Of a DNA stretch of 64,000 nt, positions 35,220-46,602 are shown in pieces. The number at the start of each line of letters is the position of its first letter. The first letter of the stretch is position 1. Both the position numbers and the translations under genes were made by a program. This DNA is from Protea cynaroides (Eukaryota > Streptophyta > Magnoliopsida > Proteales > Proteaceae): NCBI GenBank assembly GCA_028583415.1, contig CM053271.1:84317789-84381788 (forward strand). The letters run 5' to 3'. The notes below the pieces were generated by a model. That model ran no database searches, was not told the origin of the DNA, and saw nothing but the letters and a program-made list of their open reading frames with translations.

Positions 35220-36670
35220 TAAATTTCTTCCTCAAAATTTACACATACCTTCAGAGTAAAAAAGGTGAGGATATTGCTTTCACATAGCATTCTCTTCTTC
35301 CCATGTGATCTCTTCTACATCTTGGCTCTTCCAAGTAGCCTTAATATAATAAATATCACAGTTGCATAGACATTGAACTTTTCGGCTGGTAATTTCGGTT
35401 GGTACTACTTCGAATGTCAAATCATCAGTTAGACCCGATGGATCCGTTGTTAACACGTGTGTTGGATCTCTGACGTACTTATTCAGTAATGAGATATGAA
35501 ATACATCATGCACACTTGACATAGATGGGGGTAGCGCTAACTGATACGCTACTTTCCCACGTTTAGCTAGAGTCTCATATGGCCCGACATATCTCTGACT
35601 TAGCTTCCCTTTATGTCCAAACCTTTTCAAACAACGCATAGGAGATATTTTTAGAAATACTTTATCACCTATGGTGAATTCGAGATCTCTGCGTCGACTA
35701 TCTGCATACTGTTTCTGACAGTTCTGAGCTGTTCTAACTCTTTCCTTGATAATGTCGACTACTCGACAAGTCTCTTCAACAAACTCTGGTCCAACAATAC
35801 TCCGTTCTTCAACTTCATTCCAAAACAAAGGAGTTCGACACTTCCTACCATACAATGCTTCATAGGGTGACATCTGTATAGTAGCCTGATAGCTGTTGTT
35901 ATAGGCGAACTCGATCAATAGTAGTTTCTCATCCCATGATCCTTTGAAATCAAGGACACAAGCTCGAAGATTGTCTTATAAAATCTGAATAGTACGCTCT
36001 GACTGTCTGTCTGTTTGAGGATGGAATGCAGTACTGAACTTCAACGTTGTACCCATATCCTTCTGTAATCCTTTCCATTACTTTAAGGTAATGCGTGGGT
36101 CTCTGTCGGACATAATGCTTTTAGGTACACCATGAAATCTGATAATATTATCCACATATAGCTTGGTTAACCTCTCTAGGGTATACTGAGTTCGTATAGC
36201 TATAAAACAAGCTATCTTAGTCAAACGATCTACAATCACCCAGACCGCATTAACTACTCGGGGAGTCAATGGTAACTCGATGACGAAGTCCATAGTGATG
36301 CAGTCCCATTTCCAAGCTGGTTCTGGCAATGGCTGTAATAATCCTACAGGTCTTTGCCTTTCAGCCTTTACCCTCTAACAATTTAGGCATTGAGACACAA
36401 ATTTAGCTACATCCACTTTTATTCCTCTCCACCAATATAGTTTCTTCAGAACATGATACATCTTCGTACTTCCAGGATGTACCGAATAAGCGGTGCGGTG
36501 GTGTGAGCTTCCTTCATTAGTCTGTGTCTAATATCCAAGTCTTCATTTTCAGGAAAACACCTTTTCAACGTCCAAGGTGAACTCAGGAGTAGTCCTACCT
36601 TTTTCGAGGTCTTCTTGCACCGTTCTCAGATAAGGGTCTGATTTAATAGCAGCTTTTACTTCGTCTATCA
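35220..36670 (-). pseudogene. Element C integrase and chromodomain
   Basis: Right to left: pre-integrase linker, zinc finger near 36370-36480 (damaged: one Cys codon region has a stop), catalytic core MDFVIELPL and SDRDPRITLK (36078-36329), then AYNNSYQATIQMSPYEALYG with barrel and chromodomain in one open frame of 212 codons (35280-35918) ending VEEITWEEENAM. The chromodomain would steer insertion to heterochromatin (family knowledge). A gap of lesions at 35920-36078 removes the region of the third catalytic residue from frame. Confidence 0.9.
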
Positions 36671-36672
36671 GA

Positions 36673-38053
36673 TCAGGTACAATCTTCAATGTGGCAAACA
36701 AATTTGAAAACCAATAATAAACCCTTGGTTGGTTGATCCAATGGTGTATCTATCACGAACTTCTCATTACCATAATTGAATACTTCTCCTATAACACACA
36801 TTGTCGCAGTCGTGTTAACTTCTCCCTGAGATTTTATCATTGTTTTTTTGCTTAGCGCATCAGCAACTACATTAGCCTTCCCTGGATGATACTGGATATC
36901 AAAATCATAATCTTTTAGCAACTCCAGCCATCTCCTCTGTCGCATGTTCAATTCCTTTTGATTGAAAAGATAAGTAAGACTCTTATGATTTAATTTAATC
37001 TGAAATTTCTCACCATACAAATAATGTCTCCATATCTTGACAGCATGCACTACTGCTGCTAATTCCAAGTCATGAGTGGGATAGTTCTTCTCATGTGTCT
37101 TCAGTTGTCTTGAGGCATACGCAACTACTTGTTCTCCTTGCATAAGTACATCCTAAACCTAACCTAGACTCATCAGTATACAAGGTAAATGGTTGTCCTG
37201 GGATCAGAATAGTCAAGATGGGAGCTGATATCAATCTGGCCTTCAATGTTTGAAAACCCTCCTCACATTTGTCGGTCCAAACAAACTTTTCTCCTTTCTT
37301 AGTCAAACTGGTGAGAAGTACGATGATTCTAGTGTAATCTTCCACGAATCGTCGATAGTAACCCTCTAAACCTAAGAAACTTCTGATTTTTGCAACATTT
37401 TTAAGTGCTTCCCATTTCATAATGGCTTCAATCTTGCTAGGATCCACTTTAATTCCTTCAGCGGATACTACATGGCCTAAGAAAGCGACTTCATTTAGCC
37501 AAAACTCACACTTTGTAAATTTGGCATAAAGCTTCTCTTTTCTTAGTCGCTGCAGAGTAGCTCTTAGATTTGTGACGTGAGTTTCTTTGCCCTTGGAGTA
37601 GACTAGTATGTCTTCAATAAATACAATAACTGACGTATCCAACATATCATGGAATACCTGATTCATGAGTTCTATAAAAGTTGCGGGTGCATTAGTCAAT
37701 CCAAAAGACATGACTAAAAATTCATAATGTCCATATCTTGTTCTAAATACTGTCTTCGGAATATCACCTTCCTTAATCTTCAACTGATGGTATCCTGACC
37801 GAAGATCAATTTTGGAGAACACTTTGGCACCTTGCAACTGATCGAACAAGTCATCGATCCAAGGCAATAGGTACCAATTCTTGATTGTAAGCTTATTCAA
37901 TTCTCGATAGTCTATACACAGTCGAACGCTACCATCCTTCTTTTTCACAAATGATATTGGCGCTCCCCATGGTGATATGCTGGGTCTGATATAACCCTTG
38001 TCCAGTAATTCTTGTAATTGTACTTTCAGTTCCTTTAGTTCAGTAGGAGCCAT
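36673..38053 (-). pseudogene. Element C reverse transcriptase and RNase H
   Basis: RT is open over 320 codons (37091-38053): KKKDGSVRLCIDYRELNKLT, MSFGLTNAPATF, catalytic box FIEDILVYS, thumb EVAFLGHVVSAEGIKVDP. The first catalytic Asp of the usual FIDD is Glu here, which should abolish polymerisation. After one frameshift near 37140, RNase H follows (36673-37143) with AYASRQLKTHEKNYPTHDLE and LNHKSLTYLF, where the expected SDHKS Asp is Asn. Best-preserved RT in the window. Confidence 0.92.
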
Positions 38054-38640
38054 TCAATAAGGTGCTTTAGATACTAGTGTGGCTCCGGGTATAAGATCTA
38101 TAACGAACTTTGTCGCTCGGTCGGGTGGTAGTCCTGGTAGTTCCTCAAGAAATACATCCAGAAAGTCACGCACAACATCAATATCCTTCATTCGTGGTGC
38201 TTCCTTGGTGAGATCGACCATGGATACTAGGTACCCAATTCCCCCTTTCTCGAGGTATTTTCTAGCCTTTAATGCACAGAGAATGAGTTTTCGTTTACGG
38301 GAAGTTTGGTTCCCGTAAAACTAAACTCTGCTCCTTCCTAGTCTTTAAATGTCAATTTCTTTTCCCCACATAATAGGTTTGTAGAGTGTCGAGCTAAATC
38401 CATTCCCAAGATAACGTCAAAGTCTGTCATCTCGAGTTGAATTAAGGTTGCATAAAAAATTTTCTCGCCGATAAGAACTGGACATGGTCCATAACCTTTT
38501 TCTAGTTCCACTTCTAATCCCATAGGTGAACGCACAAGCAATTTGTAGTCTAAAGGTCTGAGGGGTAGATTTAGTTTCTTTCCAAATGATAGATATGAAA
38601 GAATAAGTAGCTCCAGAATCAAAAAGTACTCTGACGGTTA
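38054..38640 (-). pseudogene. Element C protease and linker to RT
   Basis: The protease active-site triplet DSG survives (LFDSGATYSF, about 38600-38635), followed by a frameshift and SFGKKLNLPLRPLDYKLLVR, then MTDFDVILGMDLA (38338-38622). The linker to RT (38054-38330) is broken by frameshifts but keeps the GLPPDR-like segment near 38120. Confidence 0.85.
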
Positions 38641-38791
38641 TGCCATTAATAGGTACGATACCTGTTATTTGATTTAATTTAGTCTACATGCTCACACAAG
38701 GTAGTACAAAATGAAAGGTTCAGGTCATACCTGTGACCACATCAGGTGATGCGACAGCATCCTCAGATGTAACTGCATAAACCTTTCCTTG

Positions 38792-40041
38792 CTATAGCTG
38801 CTTCCTTGGCTTAGGACACTCCCTTGAATAATGTCCGATTTGATTACAGTTAAAGCATTTTACACCTTCACTACTTTGCTTCGGTTGAGATTAGGTTGTC
38901 GGAGTAGTCTTGGCTGCAGCATTGAAGCCTTGAGTACAGGGTTTAAATGTTTTTGTGTTCCCTCCGTTGTATGAATTTCCAGTAGACCTTTTGATACCTC
39001 TGTTCTGAGAAAAATAACTTTCCCTCTGGCTCGATTCCAGTACTCGAGAAATCTATACCGCTTCATTATAAATCTTCTTTTCCAATCCCAATACATGCTC
39101 ACGAATGCTTCCCCTAAGTCCCATGATGAACCTTCGAGTTTTGGTATTTTTCTCCTGCATGCTAGAGAGAGCAAAGAAAAACAACTCTTCATAACGCTGC
39201 TGATACGCATCCACAGTCATTTGTCCCTGATACAGACTCAAAAACTCTCTTTCCATCGCATCTCTGAAACTTCTGGAAAAATACTTCTCGAAGAATGCTT
39301 CTTTATAGATAGCCCAGGTCAATTGGGTGTGCTTCGTTAATAGATAACTTCGAGTAGACTTCCACCAATGGTGTGCATCGCCCTTTAGCATAAATGTGGC
39401 ACGTAGCACTTTTTTCTCTTCATTTACAGTCATCATCATGAAGTTCTTTTCCATCTCGTCGATCTAGTGAGCTGGCCACAAAGGATCCGATGGCTTGCCA
39501 TTAAATTCCTTAGGCTTCATCTTCAGAAAATGCTCGATCAGTCGAGAATGGTCCAACTGATACTGAGCATATGCTCCATATATAGGCGGTTGATACTGGT
39601 AATTGCCTTGGTTGTATATGCCTTGAGCTACTTCAGGGTTTTGTACTTGAGCTTGTACAAATGGCGTTTGAGGTGCTTGAGGTACTGTGTTGTTCATAGT
39701 CAATGCTTGGGGCATGGTGTTGCTACCCCTGGTACAGTACTGGCTTGTCTCGCCGGTAAAGGTGTAGTGTTTGCAGCTGGGAAAGCCATTCCCATAGCAG
39801 CTTGCATGTTGGCTTGTACTTGCTGTATTTGCTGCAACTGTTGTACTAGATTCATCACAGCAGTAGCCAAATCTATAGGTGGGGCTGGCAAGTTTGTGGG
39901 GTTGGCTTGGTTGTTGACTCTTGGCGGTACCATATTCTGGTTCTCCTATTTCTCAGGGTTTTCATGGCTATTTTCCTCCACAGGTGGTAGTGGAGGTAGA
40001 ATTGGGTTACGTCCTCTCTTGGTTATTCTTCGCCCAGCCAT
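38792..40041 (-). pseudogene. Element C gag
   Basis: Starts at the ATG at 40041 (basic N-terminus MAGRRITKRGRN), then Pro-rich and Gln-rich (LVQQLQQIQQVQ) segments, YQYQPPIYGAYAQYQLD (39464-39715), the capsid core (FMLKGDAHHWWKSTRSYLL, 39053-39454) and the zinc knuckle CFNCNQIGHYSREC, ending KPRKQL and TAG at 38792. At least three frameshifts and one stop break it. About 415 codons if counted through, normal for the clade. Confidence 0.9.
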
Positions 40042-40184
40042 TCCCTGTTTCCGACGGTGGTAGTGTTTGAAAGTCAAGGAATATATGAGGCAATCATATT
40101 ATACGTCATTCTCATGTCAAACTCCAAATAGACAAAAAATTTCAATCTTTAAAGTCATTCAGTCAAAACAGGGCATTTTTCATC

Positions 40185-40455
40185 GTGGGGTCGATGGTGG
40201 GGTCATAGTATATGCCACCACAAGGTTGCGACCACACAAACCCTGTCAACTCACCGAGAGCCTGTGGTCGCTCATGTGGTCGCACTATATGAGACCACAG
40301 GGTTGCGACCACACAAACCCTGTCAACTCACCTAGAGCCTGTGGTCGCCGCACTATATGCGACCACAGTGTTGCGACCACAAACCCTGTCAGCTCATCGA
40401 GAGCCTGTGGTCGATCGTGGGGTCACATTTTTGGTCAAATTCTGTGACCACACGA
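40185..40455 (+). promoter_or_regulatory. GGTCG array in C leader, probable antisense promoter region
   Basis: Three units of about 72-75 bp, each with GGTTGCGACCACA, an AACCCTGTCA spacer, GAGAGCCTGTGGTCG and GTGGTCGCACTATAT. It uses the same GTGGTCGC variant as the C LTR arrays, although spacer sequences differ. It sits 150-400 bp upstream of the plus-strand donor site at 40605. Confidence 0.55.
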
Positions 40456-40604
40456 TCCCAGATCAGGTTTTTAAACCTGATTTTTGAGCCATTTTCTATA
40501 TTTCTCCTTTGTCTTCAACTCACCACCACTAAGTTGATACAGTGTCGACCATACCAATTTGGTGATTCTTTCATCGATCTACGACCTACGTTTCGTTCTT
40601 CTAG

Positions 40605-41044
40605 GTATGTTCCCTACTCTTTCTCCTTTTCAAGCTTTCATACCTAGGTTTTGCTCTATTTATAGGGTTTTCTTCAAATTCATATTTTTTTTATCGTAAA
40701 AATTTGATTTTTATTGGGGGTTATTGCTATTGGCCACCCAATGGATGAAAGCCCCCAAGAAAATTCGAGTTTCATCGGTTAGTTTAATAGAAACTTGAAA
40801 ATTCTCATTTTTGACCTAAATTTTGGGGTTTTTCCAAATTGTCAAAATTTCTTCAAATTCGACCAAGCTAGTTTAAATTTTTTATTATATGAACCTTGCA
40901 GGATGGTTTGGGACCTATGTAAGTCCTCCTACCCAAATGTTTGGGTGAAAAGTGAGGCTTTTGGCCAAATCACGCCGTCATAATGCCAAAATTCTGAATT
41001 TTTACTATATCTGATATGTTGCTTGTTGGTCTATACTCTTGCAG
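40605..41044 (+). other. Predicted intron upstream of the C aORF
   Basis: The donor TTCTAG|GTATGT (from 40605) and the acceptor TATACTCTTGCAG (to 41044) bound a 440-nt T-rich stretch. The aORF ATG follows five bases after the acceptor. Donor, interior and length are matched in elements B and E. Confidence 0.55.
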
Positions 41045-41049
41045 ATAAC

Positions 41050-42306
41050 ATGGCTCGCACTAAAGTCCACAGAGTTCATGATCCCCATTGCTTCTGGTCT
41101 ATTAAAACAAAAGCACAGTATGCTCGGTAGGAGAGTAAGAAGGTGAAAGGGGGTCGTTGTGTCAACTTGGCCAACCTAGCCCTATTTGATGTGGAGGGAG
41201 CTTTCGGTGATATGGGCTGGCTCCCTGTGATTCTGTATGAGGGTTGCATCTGTCCTGAGTTGGTGAAATAGTTTTACTATAATTTACAGGTGGAGGGTGA
41301 CCCAGAGGACATAGATAGGGGTAGAGAGCTCAGGATCACCAGTTTAGTTAAAGGGGTGGAGATCTCCTTTAACTGCCAGGAGTCGACTGATCTCCTGAGT
41401 ATCTCAAATGATGGTCCCTTGGTATACTGCGCACCCAAGGAACCCCAGTTCCTGGCAGTGAGAATGCACAGAGATTGACAGCCAGATTCTTAGGAATTAT
41501 CGCTGGCAGATGAAAGCAATCAATTTATGGCCAAAGCCCCGAGTGTATTGCAAGATCATTCAGCACAACCTGATTCCCCAGAGTAGACATTATGAGAAGG
41601 TTTCACAGTTGACCCAGTACCTTCTGTATTGCATCTGCACTAGGCAACCTGTCTGCCTTCCTTATATCATTATCAGGACCATGCTCCATGCCACGATGCC
41701 TGGTTTGGTGGGTAACCTACCCTATGGGCATTTGATCACCACTCTGCTCACTCGCTTGTAGGTAGACTAGATCGATGAGAGGATTCATGAGGATACTTTT
41801 TTGAATGACCTTGACTGGGAGGCCATCTGCAGGATGGGGATGCGAGATGTGCAAGTCAGGATTTTTGATACCTGGTTGATTCAGTCTTACGTGACGATGA
41901 GAGAAACGCTATGGTGCGTCCTCGTACTAGAGTAGAGGTAGCAGACGCGGAGGTGGCAGAAGCAGCAGTAGCAGAGGCTCACGAGGGCGATGATGAGAAG
42001 GATGATGATAGGATGTTCATGGACATGAATGCCATACCTCCTCTATCACCATAGCATTCCACCGGAGCTGGCCCTTCTCGGGTTCCTTCCCACTCAGCTA
42101 GTCCTTCGCACCCACCACCAGATGACGTGATGGGGCTGCTGTGTGAGATTCGGGAGGCCCAGCGTGCTACTAATCAGTGGGTAGCGGATCTGGCAGCTAG
42201 TCTCCAGGTGTCCCAGACTCAAATAGCCTGGCTTACGAGAGTGTATGCTAAGGATTATGATCAAGATAGCGAGGCACCTCCTCCTCCAGCACCCCCAGCT
42301 CCATGA
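41050..42306 (+). pseudogene. Antisense ORF (aORF) in C leader
   Basis: Runs opposite to gag-pol, between gag and the PBS. From ATG 41050 (MARTKVHRVHDPHCFW) through RCVNLANLALFDVEGAFG, ELVK-FYYNLQVEG, ITSLVKGVEISFN (41290), LPYGHLITTLLTRL (41510-41761, after a frameshift), an acidic Ala-rich segment (EVAEAAVAEAHEGDDEKDDD), then GPSR, HPPPDDVMGLLCEIREAQRA and a Pro-rich tail to TGA at 42306. About 418 codons; two in-frame TAG codons near 41128 and 41269. It aligns with the aORF of B along its full length. The middle resembles the plant proteins called putative transposon protein near Tat/Athila elements (from memory). Localisation and function unknown; no transmembrane segment seen. Confidence 0.72.
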
Positions 42307-42575
42307 TGTCTTTATTTCTTTTTACTTATACTACATAGTAACTGTCCGGATTATGGACCGTACTCTAATTCGGATATATGTTAGTTTTATTCTCATTTGA
42401 TAAATACATAGAACTTGTTTCTTATTTACATATGTGCATTATTCTCTTTCTTAGTTTATTGTCTCATACAACACAGGTGCTTATGGTGTATTCTAAATAA
42501 AACTTTTAAATTTTATCCTAACTCAATTCACGAACTCTTGTGGAAGTATACAGGTTTGATAGACAGAGCCCGAGA

Positions 42576-42587
42576 GCTCTGATACCA
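42576..42587 (-). other. Element C primer-binding site
   Basis: GCTCTGATACCA, complementary to initiator tRNA-Met, three bases left of the 5' LTR start. The aORF ends 270 bp before it. Confidence 0.9.
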
Positions 42588-42590
42588 AGT

Positions 42591-44199
42591 TTTCACACCC
42601 CAATTCTGAACTAACCAGAATGGTGTGATGAACTGTCTATGAACCAACGGTTCAACCATGATCTCGTATAGGTCGTGTCCATTTGATCAAACAGATACAA
42701 CCACAACCATAATCAGAGTAAATAAACAATAGCGAAAGTCTTCAATATTAATGAACCGAGTATCTAACAATGATAACATAATTAATTATCCAATTATCTC
42801 CAAATAACTCAAGACATAAAATAAAATAAGGTAATCAATTACATGTTCTGATAATCCAACAACTAAATCTAATAAAAAACACAAGAGTTGCACTCGCACG
42901 ACGAATCATGCGACTCCACCATAGCTTCCACATCCATCGCAGCAACATGTCCATAAATTGGTGCATTCATATAATCTTCCACGGTAGGACTTGCATCATC
43001 AACTAAAAATATTCGACGTTGAAAGGGTGAGCACACATCATGGCTCAGTGAGCAAACAAAACAATGCAACAAACATATGCATGCATTCAATTCATATCAT
43101 TAGTCTGGTTTATAAGTTTGCAATGTGCTATAAAAAGGATTGGTGGCCGCCCCATCTCTATGCACGAGTGTGTGAAGCTGCTCAATGGATCAAACACCAT
43201 TGCTGTCCCACATGCACCCATCATGGAATAGAGATAGAGCTAAAGTGTCCGGATCCAACACCGCATAACACTTCCCCTGATGCCCTACCCATACCAACAC
43301 GTAATATTGGCGAGGGCTTGCAAACTGGGCATGCAACTAACCAATCCTAATGTCAAACAGTGTATCCAAGGCCTCACCCCAGCATCCCTCAATACGTCCA
43401 TAGAGATAGAGCTAAGGCCCCCCGGAAAAATCAGAGACTACAAGGTCCAAGACCACCTCCCCTGATGCCCTACGACGTAATAGTTCTGCTAAGGTAATGG
43501 CGATGCCATGATGTTAGTGGGCAAGACTTGAGTAGAGATAGAGCTAGAATCTGTTGATCAGGATGAACCACAGTGTCACATCCTCCCCCTGATGCTTCAC
43601 TCTCATCAAGCACACTAACCACATATATACATTCACATGCCTATTCCTAACATCATCATCAACATCATGTTATAAATAAACAGATTTAAATACGCATGAG
43701 CAGTAATAGGATGACATGTGAAATGCACATTACAAGCATACAAGCATAGAATCATTCATGGCATTGGACTCAATAAGTAAAATAGTTTATTATTAGCCAA
43801 TTAATTTAGGTCTTGTTCCCTCACCTTTGGTTGATGATTGTTCCTCGTCTAAGCTTTGTAAATCACTTTTAGACCACTTGGAAACCTAACAAATTTATAG
43901 ATTTTAAATTAAAATTTATTTCCATCAATTCAGACTTCTAGAAGCTGAGTGGTCGTAGGTATGGCTGCACCTGTGGTCTCAGTTTCTACGACACCTGCGG
44001 CCACAAGTGTGGTCGTTATGTGTGGTCGCATATCATGGGACCATACATGCGACCACACCCTCCCTGAAACTTCCCCGAGGGCATGTGGTCTCTATGTGTG
44101 GTCGCATACCATGCCACCATACATGCGACCACACCCTCCCTGGAACTTTCCTGAGGGCATGTGGTCGATATGTGTAGTCGCATACCATGCGACCACACA
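42591..44199 (-). repeat. Element C 5' LTR, part 1
   Basis: Starts TTTCACACCCC (TG to TT). It contains the 3' exon and CTCTATCTCTAT block, and stops in the middle of the GTGGTCGCAT array 2 at the solo-LTR insertion (TSD ACACA, 44195-44199). Confidence 0.93.
42869..43002 (-). other. Conserved LTR 3' exon in C 5' LTR
   Basis: It is 134 nt, fully open: VDDASPTVEDYMNAPIYGHV, HDSSCECNSCVFY, TAG. Gly of DDAG is Ser here. Confidence 0.65.
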
Positions 44200-46377
44200 T
44201 GTAAGACCCGCACTCTATGAACCCGATCTAAACCTTTAATTCATGTCATAACAGGTCTTCCAATCATCACTAGGCCAGACGAGATGAACGGATGACAATC
44301 AGGTACGAAAATGGACCCAAGGTATGAAATATTTCATACCGATCGATGGTACCGGTCGACCGGTATGTCTACGCAGGCAGACTACTTAAATCGAGAATCA
44401 GATCTCTATGGGTCCCATTTTTCAAATATCAAACCCTAGGACTTTCTTAACGTAAGGGGACTTCCTAAATTCAATCCTAGTCTATTTAAGGACCCCTAAA
44501 CATCCTTAAATCTCTTTCATTGATCCTCACAAATCCTAGAGAGGAGAAAGAGATCGAAGAAGGAAAAAGAGCAAAGGAAGGAGGGGGAGGAGCCGCCATT
44601 TCCGTTGGACGAAGAAGACCCTACTGTGAACCAACGGTAAGTGCTTGAACCTTCATCTTGTTAAGCGTTATAGAAGATTAGTCATGAATGGATCAATACC
44701 ATGCAAGGCGAGGTATTGATCTAAATCTTTAAATTTACCGTCAAACCCTAATACAGTCGATAACCCTAGATTCAAGTTCTAGGTTGAGGATCATCGAAAC
44801 TAGGACTTGAATGGAGTATGAAACAACTATAACTCGTTTCTCAGACCTAGAATTTATAGGATAAACCCTAGAATCATAAGGGGTGACCGACGGAAGGCGA
44901 AAACAGCGCTGATGGTCTTCCGGAGGCATACCGGTCGACCATACCGGTCGCACCATATGCGATCGGTACTGCGACCGATACCTCTCGGGGACTGGTCTAT
45001 GGGGAACCGGTCGACCATACCGGTCGCATCTTTCCCCACAATGCCATGACCGATACCTGCAATCGGTTCCTGTAACCGGTCTGTACTGTGAGGAGTGTTT
45101 TGACCTAGTTGGTTTTCCAACCAACGTAAACCCCTAAGAAAACTATTCTGATACAACCCTAACACTGTATAGGACCTTGTGATAGCGAGTTTGGATTCTG
45201 TAACGCGGAGCAAACTATCAATCAAGAGTCAGGTAAGGGAATCGAACCTAAACCCTAATAACCTAATAACAGTAAAACATTGTTAATTCTGTAGAATGGT
45301 GTTTGTGCATACTCGCATGTCATCTTTACTTTTAGTTATTATATTGTTCATGCATACTCGCTATGCTAGGATGTGATTGTTAGGCATGTGATTGTTTTCA
45401 TTCGTGTGTGGAATGGGAAGGGCCTGGGGTCTGGGATCATTCCTCACACTAGCACCTTTTCATATCGTTTCTATCTTAGCATGCTTGGTGCGGGTAGGGT
45501 ATCAAGGGGAGGAAGTGGCACTGTGGTCTCCGGCCTAGCCATTAGACTCTAGCTCTATCTCTATGCCGTAGGGAGCTGTGCTGGGATAGGGCCTACTGTG
45601 ATGACATATAGGATTGGTTTGTTGCGAGCCCAGTTTGCAAGCCCTCACCAATAGGGACTTACATGTTGGTATGGATAGGGCATCAGAGGAAGTGTTGGCG
45701 GTGTTTGATCTGAACGCTTTAGCTCTATCTCTATTCCATGGTGGGTGCATGTGGGACGACTATGGTGTTTGATCCATTGGGAGGCTTCACAGACTCGTGT
45801 ATTGAGGTGCGGTGACCGCCAATCCTTTCTATAGCACATTGCAAACTTAAAATCAGACCATAATGTGAATGTTATTCATGCATGATGTGTGTTGTATTGT
45901 CTGATTGTCTTATTAAGATAAGTTATGAGCTCACCCTTGTATATATACATGTTTTTAGATGTTGATGCAGGTTATACTGTGGAGGACTACGTGGATACTC
46001 TAATATATGGAAGAGTTGCTGCCTTGGAAGTGCAAGCAAGGGAGGACGAGCATGACGCTTCATGCAAGTGCCTTTCTGCGTGTACCTTTAGGATATTGGA
46101 TTCGTTTATTTTATTTATTTTCGGTTGAATTTACAAATGATGTAAGGATAATTATTTACGTTCTGGTGTTTGAATAATTGGATATTTTATTTAAATTATC
46201 AATAGAGAACTCAGTTCATTTAATTTAAGACTTCCACTATATTTTATTATGTTCTGATTATGGTTATGTGCAATGGTTTGTATGAGTGGACACGGTCTTA
46301 TTGAGATCCTGGTGTGAACCATTAGTTCAGTGACGGTTCACTTACACTTCTGGTTCAGCCAGAATTGGGGTGTGACA
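44200..46377 (+). repeat. Solo Tekay-type LTR (plus) in C 5' LTR
   Basis: TGTAAGACCCG to GGGGTGTGACA, 2178 bp, flanked by ACACA at 44195-44199 and 46378-46382. In order: array 1 (44335-44375, TACCGGTCGACCGGTATG type), TATA-like CTATTTAAGG near 44482, exon 1 with donor GTAAGTGC at 44637, array 2 (44915-45080), 3' exon. Same subfamily as the element B LTRs. Confidence 0.95.
45959..46092 (+). other. LTR 3' exon in the solo LTR, 1-nt deletion
   Basis: Opens after CATGTTTTTAG: DVDAGYTVEDYVD, YGRVAALEV, EDEHDASCKC. One C is missing from the CCC that follows, shifting the last codons past the expected stop. The end coordinate is approximate. Confidence 0.5.
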
Positions 46378-46602
46378 ACACATGAAACCACACCCTCCCT
46401 GGAACTTTTCGGAGGGCGTGTGGTCGATCACATGTGTCTCGTGTGGTCGCATATCATGAGACCACACATGTGATGGTCGATTTTTCACTCTGAACTCAAT
46501 TCCTTCGTCTTTCTATTCTTTGGCTTACCATCATGATCCTTCCTATGATTGTTCTATGGCTTAAAATCTACATTTTTACACAATCCATCATCTAATAGAT
46601 TA
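46378..46602 (-). repeat. Element C 5' LTR, part 2
   Basis: Continues array 2 after the solo LTR (the first five bases are the duplicated ACACA) and runs to TAATAGATTA, where element D inserted. Matches 34350-34572 of the 3' LTR. Confidence 0.92.
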
